Positions 25,891 through 35,267 of a stretch of DNA of 47,665 nucleotides are shown here, piece by piece; the stretch's first letter is position 1, and every line of letters starts with the position of its first letter. The notes under the pieces are model-generated. The model had not been told where the DNA came from, did not search any database, and saw only the letters and a list, made by a program, of their open reading frames with translations. Made by a program: the position numbers and the translations under genes. Source of the stretch: Lachnospiraceae bacterium (GTDB lineage: Bacteria; Bacillota; Clostridia; Lachnospirales; Lachnospiraceae); the NCBI GenBank assembly GCA_021771755.1, contig JAETOL010000015.1, positions 1 through 47,665 on the forward strand, in the 5' to 3' direction.

Positions 25891-25908
25891 TCAGGCGGAA
25901 CCGCCTGA
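25891..25908. other. Perfect short hairpin before the YitT gene
   Basis: TCAGGCGG (25891-25898) and CCGCCTGA (25901-25908) pair perfectly around two bases. There is no T tract on either strand, so a terminator role is weak. It may stabilise or pause the transcript. Confidence 0.5.
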
Positions 25909-25926
25909 CAGAAAGTGAGATTTGAC

Positions 25927-26781
25927 ATGAAAAAGAAAAACAATACAGTTGAGCTTGCCAGGGAAATTGTGATCCTGACTGCAGCCATGGTGATTATTTC
26001 TGCTGCGGTTTATTTCTTTCTGGTACCAAGCGGAACATCTATCAGCAGTATTTCCGGTCTTGGAATCATACTGTCTCATTTTGTGCCCCTTTCGTTGTCT
26101 GTGATTACGATGATCTTAAATGTCGTGCTTTTGATCATCGGATTTTTGACCTGCGGTAAAGAATTTGGTGCCAAAACAGTATATACCAGTATCATGCTTC
26201 CGGTATTTCTGGGAATTTACGAAAAGCTTTTTCCGAATTTTCATTCCCTGACAGACAGTCCGGAGCTGGATGCGATCTGTTATATCCTGGTGGTCAGCGC
26301 AGGCTCTAGCATTCTTTTTAACCGGAATGCCTCCTCAGGGGGACTGGATATCGTGGCGAAGATCATGAATAAGTACCTTCATATGGAACTGGGAAAGGCC
26401 ATGTCTCTGTCCGGTATGTGTATTGCGTTGTCGTCTGCTCTTGTCTATGACAAAAAAGCAGTTGTTTTAAGTGTTCTGGGAACGTATTTTAACGGGATTG
26501 TACTGGATCATTTTATTTTCGGACAGAACATCAAAAGAAGGGTCTGCATTATCACAAAGCATGAAAAAGAGCTTAGAGAATTTATCCTTCATCATCTGCA
26601 CAGCGGTGCCACTATCTATGAATCCATTGGCGCTTATAATATGCAGAAACGCAATGAGATCATTACCATTGTAGATAAAAGCGAATACCAGAAGCTGATG
26701 GACTATATGAACCATCAGGATCCGGATGCATTTATCACGGTGTACACGGTGTCTGATGTGAGATATCGGCCTAAAATATAA
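25927..26781 (+). CDS. YitT family membrane protein (DUF161/DUF2179)
   Basis: The roughly 284-residue protein has an N-terminal membrane half with about five segments (ILTAAMVIISAAVYFFLV first; NASSGGLDIVAKIMN is a family-typical loop). A soluble C-terminal DUF2179 domain begins near LHSGATIYESIGAYN and ends TVSDVRYRPKI. YitT proteins are widespread in Firmicutes and their transported substrate is unknown. I prefer ATG 25927, since GTG 25915 lacks a ribosome site. The gene is host-like in composition and probably marks the end of the accessory patch. Confidence 0.9.
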   Translation: MKKKNNTVELAREIVILTAAMVIISAAVYFFLVPSGTSISSISGLGIILSHFVPLSLSVITMILNVVLLIIGFLTCGKEFGAKTVYTSIMLPVFLGIYEKLFPNFHSLTDSPELDAICYILVVSAGSSILFNRNASSGGLDIVAKIMNKYLHMELGKAMSLSGMCIALSSALVYDKKAVVLSVLGTYFNGIVLDHFIFGQNIKRRVCIITKHEKELREFILHHLHSGATIYESIGAYNMQKRNEIITIVDKSEYQKLMDYMNHQDPDAFITVYTVSDVRYRPKI

Positions 26782-26851
26782 GAAACGATAAGGTTGTTTT
26801 GGGATGAAAAGTATATTACGAATATACATAAAGAAAAGACAGGAGGATGCT

Positions 26852-27463
26852 ATGGATACAAAGAAATTTCAGTGGACAAGAGAACCAAAAAAATACTCTG
26901 TAAAGGAGCAGCGTATTGAGATCACAACGGAACCGCACACGGACCTTTGGCAGCGGACCTATTATCATTTCAGAAATGACAATGCACCTGTATTTCAGAT
27001 GGAAACAGAAGAAAAGTTTTTCTCATTTGTGGTGAAAACAGACTTCAGCAGCAGCGGTCACAGATTTGACCAGTGCGGGATCGTTATGTATCTGGACTCG
27101 GATAACTGGCTGAAAGGTTCTGTGGAATTTGAGAATGAAGAATTTCAGCATCTGGGTTCCGTAGCTACCAACCATGGATATTCGGACTGGGCTACAACAG
27201 CAATTCCGGCAGATGTGAAGCAGATGTGGTACCGTTTCAGCCGCAGAGAGGATGATTATTGCATCGAATGTTCCACAGACGGAAAGAAATTTTCTCAGAT
27301 GAGAGTCTGCCATATGTGGGAGGGCGCAGGAAAGATACGCTTTGGAATTTATGCATGCAGTCCGGAGGATTCCAGCTTTACCGCTGTTTTTACAGATATG
27401 GAAATCACAGAATGTATGTGGAAAGCACATGATGGACAGCAGCCGGATGTGGATAAGCTGTAA
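26852..27463 (+). CDS. DUF1349 concanavalin-like protein
   Basis: The 203-residue soluble protein matches the DUF1349 family, a lectin-like beta-sandwich. DLWQRTYYHFRNDNAPVF leads into strands such as FSFVVKTDFSS and QCGIVMYLDSDNWLKGSVEF, followed by YRFSRREDDYCIECSTDG. No signal peptide is present, so it stays in the cytosol. ATG 26852 has AGGAGG at 26841-26846; an in-frame ATG at 26804 has none. A perfect 17-base inverted repeat lies at 26811-26827. Family members are often called regulation-of-enolase-like, but the function is not established. Confidence 0.87.
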   Translation: MDTKKFQWTREPKKYSVKEQRIEITTEPHTDLWQRTYYHFRNDNAPVFQMETEEKFFSFVVKTDFSSSGHRFDQCGIVMYLDSDNWLKGSVEFENEEFQHLGSVATNHGYSDWATTAIPADVKQMWYRFSRREDDYCIECSTDGKKFSQMRVCHMWEGAGKIRFGIYACSPEDSSFTAVFTDMEITECMWKAHDGQQPDVDKL

Positions 27464-27530
27464 AAACAAAATATAGAAAAGAAACAGCCACGAGTTTATA
27501 CAATTTTCACATCTTTTTTTTCTGCACTGA

Positions 27531-27559
27531 TTGAAGAAATTTTACAAAACTGATATACT
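27531..27559 (+). promoter_or_regulatory. Promoter of the ABC exporter operon
   Basis: TTGAAG at 27531-27536 and TATACT at 27554-27559 have a 17-base spacer. Transcription should begin near 27566, right at the base of the leader hairpin. Confidence 0.7.
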
Positions 27560-27569
27560 GAATCTATGG

Positions 27570-27621
27570 AAGGAGGGCACCGGGACTTCATAAATCTATG
27601 AGTCTGTTGGTACCTCCTTTT
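27570..27621 (+). promoter_or_regulatory. Long leader hairpin of the ABC exporter operon
   Basis: AAGGAGG (27570-27576) pairs with CCTCCTT (27613-27619). Inside it ACC pairs with GGT, and ACTTCATA pairs with TATGAGT apart from one bulge, around the loop AATC. TTTC follows. The fold occupies nearly the whole 5' end of the predicted mRNA. It could be an attenuator or a 5' stabiliser. A 22-codon open frame from ATG 27598 runs out of the hairpin and across the ATPase start. Confidence 0.55.
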
Positions 27622-27649
27622 CGTAAAGTAAGAAAAGGCAGGAAAAAAT

Positions 27650-28366
27650 ATGAGGAGTCAGAATAATGCATATGTAAAGCTGGAAAATGTATCCAAGATC
27701 TACGGCTCCGGGGAAGTGCGTATCGTTGCCGTGGACGAGATAAGTTTTGAAATCAGCAAAGGGGAATTTGTAGTGGTGGTAGGTCCCAGTGGAGCGGGAA
27801 AGACTACCGTCCTGAACATTCTGGGAGGCATGGACAAGGCGACCTCCGGCAAGGTGCTGGTGGATGGGATTGATATTGCGAAATATAACAACAAACAGCT
27901 TACCAGCTACAGAAGAGAAGATATCGGATTTGTATTTCAATTTTACAACCTGGTTCCCAATCTTACGGCACTGGAAAATGTGGAGCTTGCTCTTCAGATC
28001 TGCAAAGAACCGCTGGATGCAAGAACCGTTCTTGAGGAAGTTGGGCTGAAAAACCGTCTGGGAAATTTTCCGGCACAGCTGTCCGGCGGGGAGCAGCAGA
28101 GAGTGTCTATTGCGAGAGCGCTTGCCAAGAATCCGAAGCTGCTCCTCTGTGACGAACCTACAGGAGCCCTGGATTATCAGACCGGAAAGGCAATCCTGAA
28201 GCTTTTGCAGGATATGTGCAGAGAGAAGGGGATGACAGTGATCGTCATCACACATAACTCTGCACTGACTCCTATGGCAGATCGAGTGATCAAGATTAAA
28301 AACGGAAAGGTTTCTTCCATGGTTCAGAATGAAAATCCTACTTCTGTGGAAAAAATCGAATGGTAG
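27650..28366 (+). CDS. MacB/LolD-type ABC transporter ATPase
   Basis: The 238-residue ATPase has Walker A GPSGAGKT at 45-52, Q-loop Q97, signature LSGGEQQ at 144-150 and Walker [13 protein letters not shown] with D168-E169. This is the MacB/LolD/FtsE type that drives mechanotransmission permeases instead of moving substrates through the membrane. The ribosome site is weak (AGGAAAA). The permease gene follows directly. Likely roles are peptide or antibiotic resistance, lipoprotein handling or cell-wall work. The leader hairpin suggests attenuation control. Confidence 0.93.
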   Translation: MRSQNNAYVKLENVSKIYGSGEVRIVAVDEISFEISKGEFVVVVGPSGAGKTTVLNILGGMDKATSGKVLVDGIDIAKYNNKQLTSYRREDIGFVFQFYNLVPNLTALENVELALQICKEPLDARTVLEEVGLKNRLGNFPAQLSGGEQQRVSIARALAKNPKLLLCDEPTGALDYQTGKAILKLLQDMCREKGMTVIVITHNSALTPMADRVIKIKNGKVSSMVQNENPTSVEKIEW

Positions 28367-28375
28367 GTGAGGGCT

Positions 28376-31300
28376 ATGAAAAAGGCACTGCATAAGGATT
28401 TCTGGATGGAGATCAGGAAAACCAGAGCGCGTTTTATTTCTATTTTCTGTATTGTTTCTCTGGGAGTGGCATTTTTTTCCGGAATACAGGCAAGCTCTCC
28501 GGATATGCGAATGTCGGGAGATGCCTACTATACAGAAAACAGGATGATGGATCTGAAGGTGATGGGAACCCTTGGCCTGACAGAAGAGGATGTAGATGCA
28601 CTGAAAAAAGTAGACGGTGTAGAGTGGGCGGAAGGCGCCTGGTCTACGGATGTCCTTTGCGGAGAAGCGGAAACGCAGAAGGTGCTTCATGTGGAATCTG
28701 TGAATGAGGATGTAAACGGACTGACTGTGACAGAAGGCCGTCTTCCGGAAAAAAGCGGAGAGTGTTTTCTGGATGTAACGTTTGCCAAAGGAATGGGCTA
28801 TAAGACTGGCGATGAGATCGAACTCAGGGAGGATACGGAAGACTTTCTTCTCAAGAAGAAAACATATACAGTCACGGGTCTTGGAAGAACGCCTCTTTAC
28901 ATATCCTTTAACCGGGGAAATACGACGCTGGGCTCTGGTGAAGTCAACGGATTTGCATATGTACTTCCGGAGGATTTTGAACAGGAGATTTTTACCCAGA
29001 TTTATGTGAGAGCGCATGGGGCAGACCGGGTGACCAGCTATACAGATGCCTATGACAATCTGATAGAAAAACTTCAGAAGAATGTAGAAGGAATCCAGAA
29101 GGAACGCTGTCTGGTCAGATATGAGGACGTTATGTCCGAGGCAGAAGAAAAGCTTGCCGATGCAGAGCAGGAGCTTGCAGACGGTAAGGCGGAGGCTCAG
29201 AAGGAACTTGCCGATGCCCGAAAAGAGCTGGAAGACGGTGAAAAGGACTACGCGGACGGAAAAAAAGAATACGAAGACGGTCAGCAGAAGCTTGTTGATG
29301 CCAGAGAACAACTGGAAAAGGGAAAGAAACAGCTGGCTTCTTCGCAGCAGACCATCACTGATGGCAAAAATCAGCTGGCGGCAGCGAGAGCAGAGCTGGC
29401 AAACGGATGGGAAGAGTTTTATGCGGGCGAGGATAAGCTTGAGGCAGGATGGGCACAGTACCGCAGCGGCAAACAGCAGTATGATGAAGGCAAGAAACAG
29501 CTGGAAGAAGCAAAGAAGCAATTGGCGGTCGGAAGACAAAAGCTGGAAGAGAGCCGGACTGCTCTGAACCAACAGCAAAGCCAGATTGAAAATGGGATTG
29601 CTCAGGCACAGAACGGGATAAAGACCATTGAAGCACAGATTGCAGATCTAAATGGGCAGATTCCGCAGCTGGAAGCAGGAATACAGCAGGCTGCACAGGC
29701 AGAAGCTCAGTTACCGGGACTGCAGCAGGCTTTGGCGGCTGCACAGAGTACAGCTGCTGAAAAAAAAGCGGCGGCAGATTCGGCACAGGCAGCGTTTGAG
29801 GAAGCACAGGCAAGACTGGCTGCCGGTGAGATCACAGAAGAAGAACTGATTCCTTTTCAGGAAGCCTTAAAGGCAGCCCGGGCGGAACTGGACGCAGCAA
29901 ACAGTGCGGTCGTGCAGGCGCAGACAGCTTTGGATAACTGTAGTGCAGCAGCGGCTAAAAAAGCAGAATTAGAAGCAGGCCTGGCAGCTGCAAAAGACGG
30001 AATCACGCAGGCAGAAGCCAAAAAAACAGAACTTACACAGACAATAGAGCAGCTGCGGGCAGGACAGACTGCTGTGGAAGCCGGGCGGGAAAAGCTGGAA
30101 AAAGAGGAACAGAAACTTGCTCTGGCAGAAAGAGAGATCACCGCAAATGAGAAAAAATTAAAGGCAAGTGAAAAAAAGCTGAACGAAAGTCTTGCTGTTC
30201 TTCAAAGCAGTCAGGCAGAGGTGGATGCCAGCAGGCAGAAACTCTATGCAGCACAGGCTGAAATCGATGCAAATGCACAGAAACTGACGGATGGAGAAGC
30301 AGAGCTTGAGAATGGCCGCCAGGAGATTCTGGACGGAGAGAAAGAAATAAAAGAAAATGAGCAGAAGCTCATAGATGCGGAAAAAGAACTTGCCGATGCA
30401 AAAAAGAAGCTGGAAGATGGATGGGAAGAATATCACGACGGTGAAAAGGAAGCGGATGAGGAGATTGCAGACGGCGAAAAGAAGATCGCAGACGCCAGAA
30501 AGGAAATCCAGGACATAGAAGAACCGGAGTGGATCATTACAGATCGAAATGATCTTCCGGAGTATTCAGATTACGGGGATAACGCAGATCGTATCAAAAG
30601 CATCGGAGAAGTATTCCCGGTAATCTTTTTCCTGGTGGCGGCCCTGATCAGTCTTACCACTATGACCAGGATGGTAGAGGAGCAGAGAACGCAGATCGGA
30701 ACACTGAAAGCGCTGGGCTACAGCAAGTATGATATTGCCTCGAAATATCTGAATTATGCATTTTTAGCAACCGTAGGAGGCAGTGTGGCAGGTATCCTGA
30801 TCGGTGAAAAGATCCTTCCCTATATCATCATCAAGGCTTATGGAATCATGTACCACAATGTGGGGAATAATCTGGAAATCCACTATGAATTAAAATTTGC
30901 ACTTACGGCATCGGTTGCAGCTGTAGTCTGTACCGTCGGGGCAACCATATTTTCCTGCTTTAAGGTACTGGCAGAGACTCCGGCTTCCCTGATGCGTCCG
31001 CCGGCGCCGAAAGAGGGAAAACGGGTTCTTGTAGAAAAGATCACGATTTTGTGGAAACACCTGAATTTTACCTGGAAATCCTGTCTGAGAAATCTTTTCC
31101 GCTACAAGAAACGTCTGTTTATGACGATCTTCGGTATCTCCGGAAGTATGGCTCTGATGCTGGTAGGCTTTGGAATCCGGGATTCCATTTCGGACATTGT
31201 GGTGAAGCAGTATGAGGAACTGCAGCACTATGACGGAACCATTATCACAGATGAGGATGCCACTCCGGAGGAGAGGGAAAAGCTTTCGGAATATTTAAAA

Positions 31301-32203
31301 CAGAACAAAAAACTCCAGCGTTTTACAAATATTCAGTTTACCAAGATCACGGCACCAAGAGAAAAATCCAATATCAGCTGTTATCTTTATGTGCCGGAAG
31401 ATATGGAGACCTTCCGGGAAGATGTGACATTGAGAAACCGCATTACAAAGGAACGGTATGAACTTACAGACGAGGGAGCTGTGATCAGTGAAAAAACAGC
31501 CAGACTTCTGAAACTCCGGACAGGAGATACCATTACTCTGGAAAAAGACTATGAGGAATATCAGGTAAAGGTAGCGGTGATCACAGAAAATTATATGGGC
31601 CATTATATTTATATGACTCCTGCGGTTTATGAGCAGACCTTTGGAGAAAAGCCTGCTTACGAAGACACCGTCTTTTCGCTGAAGGACGAGTACCTGGATG
31701 AGGCAGAAGCTGTGGGAAAAGAAATACTTTCTCAGCCTGCGGCATTGAGTATCAGCTACACAGACAGTCTGGCTGCCCAGGTGGACCGTATGCTCAGTAC
31801 TCTGGGAATCGTTATTGTAGTCCTGATCGTTTCCGCTGGTATGCTTGCCTTTGTGGTTTTGTATAACCTGAATAATATCAATATCACAGAACGTCAGAGA
31901 GAACTGGCAACCTTAAAGGTTCTGGGATTTTATGATAAGGAGGTTTCTCAGTATGTGTTGAGAGAAAACATCCTTCTGACAATAGCCGGAATCATTTTTG
32001 GATCCGGATTTGGTGTGATCCTTCATCGATACATTATTGTTACCGTAGAGGTGGATGCGGTCATGTTCGGACGGAACATACGTCCGATCAGTTTCCTTTA
32101 CTGCGCAGTGATCACCAGTATCTTTTCGGCGATCGTTAATCTGTTCATGCACAGGAAGCTGAAAAAGATCGACATGGTAGAATCCCTGAAATCTGTGGAA
32201 TAA
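28376..32203 (+). CDS. FtsX/MacB-type ABC permease with giant extracytoplasmic coiled coil
   Basis: The 1275-residue permease has a first membrane helix at about 17-38, an extracytoplasmic MacB-like domain, then a coiled coil from about 250 to 717. The coil is rich in phrases such as ELADGKAEAQKELADARKEL and LEDGWEEYHDGEKEADEEI, with an Ala/Gln-rich middle. Three helices follow (from about 740), then one helix (FGISGSMALMLVGFGI) with a second outer domain, and three final helices. Both FtsX modules are present (TQIGTLKALGYSKYDI and RELATLKVLGFYDKEV). I prefer ATG 28376 to GTG 28367. The coil could span the cell wall to reach a partner; that is inference. Confidence 0.9.
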   Translation: MKKALHKDFWMEIRKTRARFISIFCIVSLGVAFFSGIQASSPDMRMSGDAYYTENRMMDLKVMGTLGLTEEDVDALKKVDGVEWAEGAWSTDVLCGEAETQKVLHVESVNEDVNGLTVTEGRLPEKSGECFLDVTFAKGMGYKTGDEIELREDTEDFLLKKKTYTVTGLGRTPLYISFNRGNTTLGSGEVNGFAYVLPEDFEQEIFTQIYVRAHGADRVTSYTDAYDNLIEKLQKNVEGIQKERCLVRYEDVMSEAEEKLADAEQELADGKAEAQKELADARKELEDGEKDYADGKKEYEDGQQKLVDAREQLEKGKKQLASSQQTITDGKNQLAAARAELANGWEEFYAGEDKLEAGWAQYRSGKQQYDEGKKQLEEAKKQLAVGRQKLEESRTALNQQQSQIENGIAQAQNGIKTIEAQIADLNGQIPQLEAGIQQAAQAEAQLPGLQQALAAAQSTAAEKKAAADSAQAAFEEAQARLAAGEITEEELIPFQEALKAARAELDAANSAVVQAQTALDNCSAAAAKKAELEAGLAAAKDGITQAEAKKTELTQTIEQLRAGQTAVEAGREKLEKEEQKLALAEREITANEKKLKASEKKLNESLAVLQSSQAEVDASRQKLYAAQAEIDANAQKLTDGEAELENGRQEILDGEKEIKENEQKLIDAEKELADAKKKLEDGWEEYHDGEKEADEEIADGEKKIADARKEIQDIEEPEWIITDRNDLPEYSDYGDNADRIKSIGEVFPVIFFLVAALISLTTMTRMVEEQRTQIGTLKALGYSKYDIASKYLNYAFLATVGGSVAGILIGEKILPYIIIKAYGIMYHNVGNNLEIHYELKFALTASVAAVVCTVGATIFSCFKVLAETPASLMRPPAPKEGKRVLVEKITILWKHLNFTWKSCLRNLFRYKKRLFMTIFGISGSMALMLVGFGIRDSISDIVVKQYEELQHYDGTIITDEDATPEEREKLSEYLKQNKKLQRFTNIQFTKITAPREKSNISCYLYVPEDMETFREDVTLRNRITKERYELTDEGAVISEKTARLLKLRTGDTITLEKDYEEYQVKVAVITENYMGHYIYMTPAVYEQTFGEKPAYEDTVFSLKDEYLDEAEAVGKEILSQPAALSISYTDSLAAQVDRMLSTLGIVIVVLIVSAGMLAFVVLYNLNNINITERQRELATLKVLGFYDKEVSQYVLRENILLTIAGIIFGSGFGVILHRYIIVTVEVDAVMFGRNIRPISFLYCAVITSIFSAIVNLFMHRKLKKIDMVESLKSVE

Positions 32204-32231
32204 ATTAACTGTGAAATTTCTGCGTTCCTGC

Positions 32232-32260
32232 TTGACAACCGCAAAAAATGTAATTATAGT
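32232..32260 (+). promoter_or_regulatory. Promoter of the valS T-box leader
   Basis: A perfect TTGACA at 32232-32237 and TATAGT at 32255-32260 have a 17-base spacer. Transcription would start near 32267, giving a leader of about 330 bases. Confidence 0.85.
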
Positions 32261-32266
32261 AGGAAA

Positions 32267-32560
32267 CATAGCAAAGGCGAGGAAAAAGAGGAGTACGCTT
32301 TTTTCCCTGACAGAGAGGAGCTTCCGCTGGCTGTAAGGAGCTCTCAGAAGGAGAAGGCAGAAGGTAGCTTTGGAGCCGGGAGGCTGATGGCCGTAGAGAA
32401 AAAACCAGGAACGGCAGCAGGCTTTCACGTAGATCCTGCGTTAAAGGACAATGAGATGTGCAGGGAACGTAAGATTTTTACAGGATTCTGCATAATGAAG
32501 GTGGTACCGCGATAAGACTCGCCCTTCACACTTAGGTGTGAGGGGCTTCCTTTTTTCTTC
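32267..32560 (+). ncRNA. T-box riboswitch controlling valS
   Basis: The leader has the conserved T-box AAGGTGGTACCGCG at 32498-32511, which base-pairs with the free CCA end of uncharged tRNA. A terminator hairpin follows, GCCCTTCACAC with GTGTGAGGGGC, then a run of six T residues (about 32521-32556). An AGTA element at 32292-32295 sits where stem I carries it. Position and downstream gene imply tRNA-Val sensing. I could not place the specifier codon with certainty by eye. Confidence 0.93.
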
Positions 32561-32597
32561 CCCTCACCGTTTAGAAAAAAACACTCAGGAGGTTATT

Positions 32598-35252
32598 ATG
32601 AGCAAAGAACTTGCAAAGACGTATGATCCGAAAGGACTGGAAGAGCGTCTGTACCAAAAATGGATGGATAACGGTTATTTCCATGCAAAAGTAAATCCCG
32701 ATAAAAAACCATTTACCATTGTGATGCCGCCGCCAAACGTTACCGGCCAGCTTCATATGGGCCATGCTCTTGACGAGACAATGCAGGATATTCTGATCCG
32801 TTTCAAGAGAATGCAGGGCTATGAGGCACTGTGGCAGCCGGGAACAGACCATGCTGCGATCGCTACAGAGGTGAAGGTCATTGACAAGCTGAAACAGGAA
32901 GGCATTGACAAGCACGAGATCGGCCGCGAAGAATTTCTGAAGCATGCATGGGCATGGAAGGAAGAGTACGGCGGAAAAATCATCAATCAGCTGAAGAAAC
33001 TGGGCGCTTCCGCAGACTGGGAAAGAGAGCGCTTTACCATGGACGAGGGCTGCTCCAAGGCTGTTCAGGAAGTGTTTATCAAGCTTTATGAAAAAGGCTA
33101 TATCTATAAAGGCTCCAGGATCATCAACTGGTGTCCGGTATGCCAGACTTCTATTTCTGATGCAGAGGTAGAGCATGAGGACCAGGACGGATTTTTCTGG
33201 CACATCAATTATCCAATCGTTGGAGAAGAGGGACGTTTTGTAGAAATCGCTACCACACGTCCGGAGACGCTTCTGGGCGATACTGCCGTTGCCGTAAATC
33301 CTGAGGACGAAAGATACAAAGATCTGGTAGGAAAAATGCTGAAGTTGCCGCTGACAGACCGTGAGATTCCGGTTGTGGCAGATGAGTATGTTGACAAAGA
33401 ATTTGGAACCGGATGTGTAAAAATCACACCGGCTCATGACCCGAATGACTTTGAGGTAGGGAAACGTCACAATCTTCCGGAGATCAACATCATGAATGAT
33501 GATGCCACCATCAATTCTCTTGGCGGCAAATATGCAGGAATGGATCGTTACGAGGCCCGTAAGGCAATGGTTGCCGATCTTGAGGAGCAGGGACTTCTGG
33601 TTAAGGTGGTTCCTCATTCTCACAGTGTTGGAACGCATGACCGCTGCGGCACTACCGTAGAGCCTATGATCAAGCCTCAGTGGTTTGTACGCATGGATGA
33701 AATGGCAAAAGCTGCCATTGACGCTCTGAATGACGGAGACCTGGAATTTGTTCCGGCAAGCTTTGGAAAAACTTACCTTCACTGGCTGGAAAATATCCGT
33801 GACTGGTGTATCTCCCGTCAGCTGTGGTGGGGACACAGGATCCCGGCTTACTACTGCGATGAATGCGGTGAGGTGGTTGTTGCCCGTGAGATGCCGGAAA
33901 AATGCCCGAAATGCGGCTGTACTCATCTTCACCAGGATGAAGATACACTGGATACCTGGTTCAGCTCTGCACTGTGGCCGTTCTCCACTTTAGGATGGCC
34001 GGACAAGACAGAAGAGATGGAGTATTTCTATCCTACGGATGTACTGGTAACCGGATATGACATTATTTTCTTCTGGGTTATCCGTATGGTATTCTCTGCT
34101 CTGGAACAGACCGGAAAGGCTCCTTTCCATCATGTTCTGATCCATGGTCTTGTAAGAGACTCTCAGGGAAGAAAAATGAGTAAATCCCTTGGAAACGGTA
34201 TTGATCCTCTTGAGGTCATTGATAAATATGGTGCAGATGCACTTCGTCTGACTCTGATTACCGGAAATGCTCCGGGAAATGACATGCGTTTTTACTGGGA
34301 GAGAGTAGAATCCAGCCGTAACTTTGCAAACAAGATCTGGAATGCATCCAGATTTATCATGATGAATCTGGAAGGCCATGATGCAGAAGCACCGGAAGAT
34401 CTGAAGTCTCTGTGTATGGAAGATCAGTGGATCCTGTCCAGACTGAATACGGTTGTCCGTGAAGTAACAGAAAACATGGAAAAATATGAGCTGGGTATTG
34501 CTGTACAGAAGGTTTATGATTTCCTGTGGGATGAGCTTTGCGACTGGTATATTGAGATGGCAAAGGTTCGTCTGTGGAAAGCAGATGAAAATCCGAAGGC
34601 AGCAGGCGAGGCTCTGTGGACTCTGCGTACTGTTCTTACAGAAGGATTGAAGCTGCTTCATCCGTTTATGCCGTTTATCACAGAGGAAATTTACTGTACA
34701 CTTCTTCCGGAAGAAGATTCGATCATGATTTCCGAATGGCCGGTATACACACCGGAGAGAAGCTTCCCTGAAGCCGAGAAAGCGGTAGAGGGATTTAAAG
34801 AGATTGTCAGAGGCATCCGTAATACACGTACAGAAATGAATGTACCGGTAAACCGCAAAACAAGCCTGTATATTGTAGGCAGAGATACAGATACCTGTGC
34901 AAGATATGAAGCCTGCAAAAAATCATTTGTAAACCTGGCATTTTCCAAAGAGATCCATGTACAGGAGAACAAAGAAGGAATCGGTGAGGACGCGGTTTCC
35001 GTAGTGGTTTCCGATGCAGTCGTTTATCTGCCGCTGGAAGATCTGGTAGACAGAGAAAAAGAAATTGAACGTCTGAAAAAAGAGCAGGAGCGTCTTACCA
35101 AAGAAATTGCTCGCTGCCAGGGTATGCTGAACAACCCGAATTTTGTCAACAAAGCTCCTGCAGCTAAGGTAGATGCAGAAAAAGAAAAGCTTCAGAAATA
35201 CGAAGAAATGATGGAAAAGGTAAACGTACAGCTTTCACAGATGCAGAAGTGA
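32598..35252 (+). CDS. valS: Valyl-tRNA synthetase
   Basis: This class I synthetase of 884 residues has the HIGH-type motif HMGH at 53-56 (within PPPNVTGQL...) and KMSKS at 526-530. CPVCQT and the CDECGE...CPKCG pairs form zinc ribbons, and an editing domain begins near 220 ([16 protein letters not shown]). The C-terminal arm is a coiled coil ([20 protein letters not shown]), characteristic of ValRS. ATG 32598 has AGGAGG at 32587-32592; an ATG 60 bases upstream lies within the T-box terminator and is not used. The enzyme looks fully functional. Confidence 0.97.
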   Translation: MSKELAKTYDPKGLEERLYQKWMDNGYFHAKVNPDKKPFTIVMPPPNVTGQLHMGHALDETMQDILIRFKRMQGYEALWQPGTDHAAIATEVKVIDKLKQEGIDKHEIGREEFLKHAWAWKEEYGGKIINQLKKLGASADWERERFTMDEGCSKAVQEVFIKLYEKGYIYKGSRIINWCPVCQTSISDAEVEHEDQDGFFWHINYPIVGEEGRFVEIATTRPETLLGDTAVAVNPEDERYKDLVGKMLKLPLTDREIPVVADEYVDKEFGTGCVKITPAHDPNDFEVGKRHNLPEINIMNDDATINSLGGKYAGMDRYEARKAMVADLEEQGLLVKVVPHSHSVGTHDRCGTTVEPMIKPQWFVRMDEMAKAAIDALNDGDLEFVPASFGKTYLHWLENIRDWCISRQLWWGHRIPAYYCDECGEVVVAREMPEKCPKCGCTHLHQDEDTLDTWFSSALWPFSTLGWPDKTEEMEYFYPTDVLVTGYDIIFFWVIRMVFSALEQTGKAPFHHVLIHGLVRDSQGRKMSKSLGNGIDPLEVIDKYGADALRLTLITGNAPGNDMRFYWERVESSRNFANKIWNASRFIMMNLEGHDAEAPEDLKSLCMEDQWILSRLNTVVREVTENMEKYELGIAVQKVYDFLWDELCDWYIEMAKVRLWKADENPKAAGEALWTLRTVLTEGLKLLHPFMPFITEEIYCTLLPEEDSIMISEWPVYTPERSFPEAEKAVEGFKEIVRGIRNTRTEMNVPVNRKTSLYIVGRDTDTCARYEACKKSFVNLAFSKEIHVQENKEGIGEDAVSVVVSDAVVYLPLEDLVDREKEIERLKKEQERLTKEIARCQGMLNNPNFVNKAPAAKVDAEKEKLQKYEEMMEKVNVQLSQMQK

Positions 35253-35267
35253 TAAAGGAGCGTTAAG

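Noticed and set aside
27596-29578. 660-codon minus-strand open frame opposite the ABC exporter genes
   Set aside because: It lies antisense to a clear ATPase and permease, has no recognisable domain, and its composition (Leu/Phe/Cys-rich) is the mirror of the Glu/Lys-rich coiled coil.
29130-30525. Coiled-coil region as a DNA tandem repeat or CRISPR-like array
   Set aside because: Repetition is at the amino-acid level with diverse codons; no regular DNA repeat and spacer structure is present.
32571-33932. 453-codon minus-strand frame opposite valS
   Set aside because: Shadow of valS; no ribosome site, no domain, Cys/His-rich composition typical of antisense frames.
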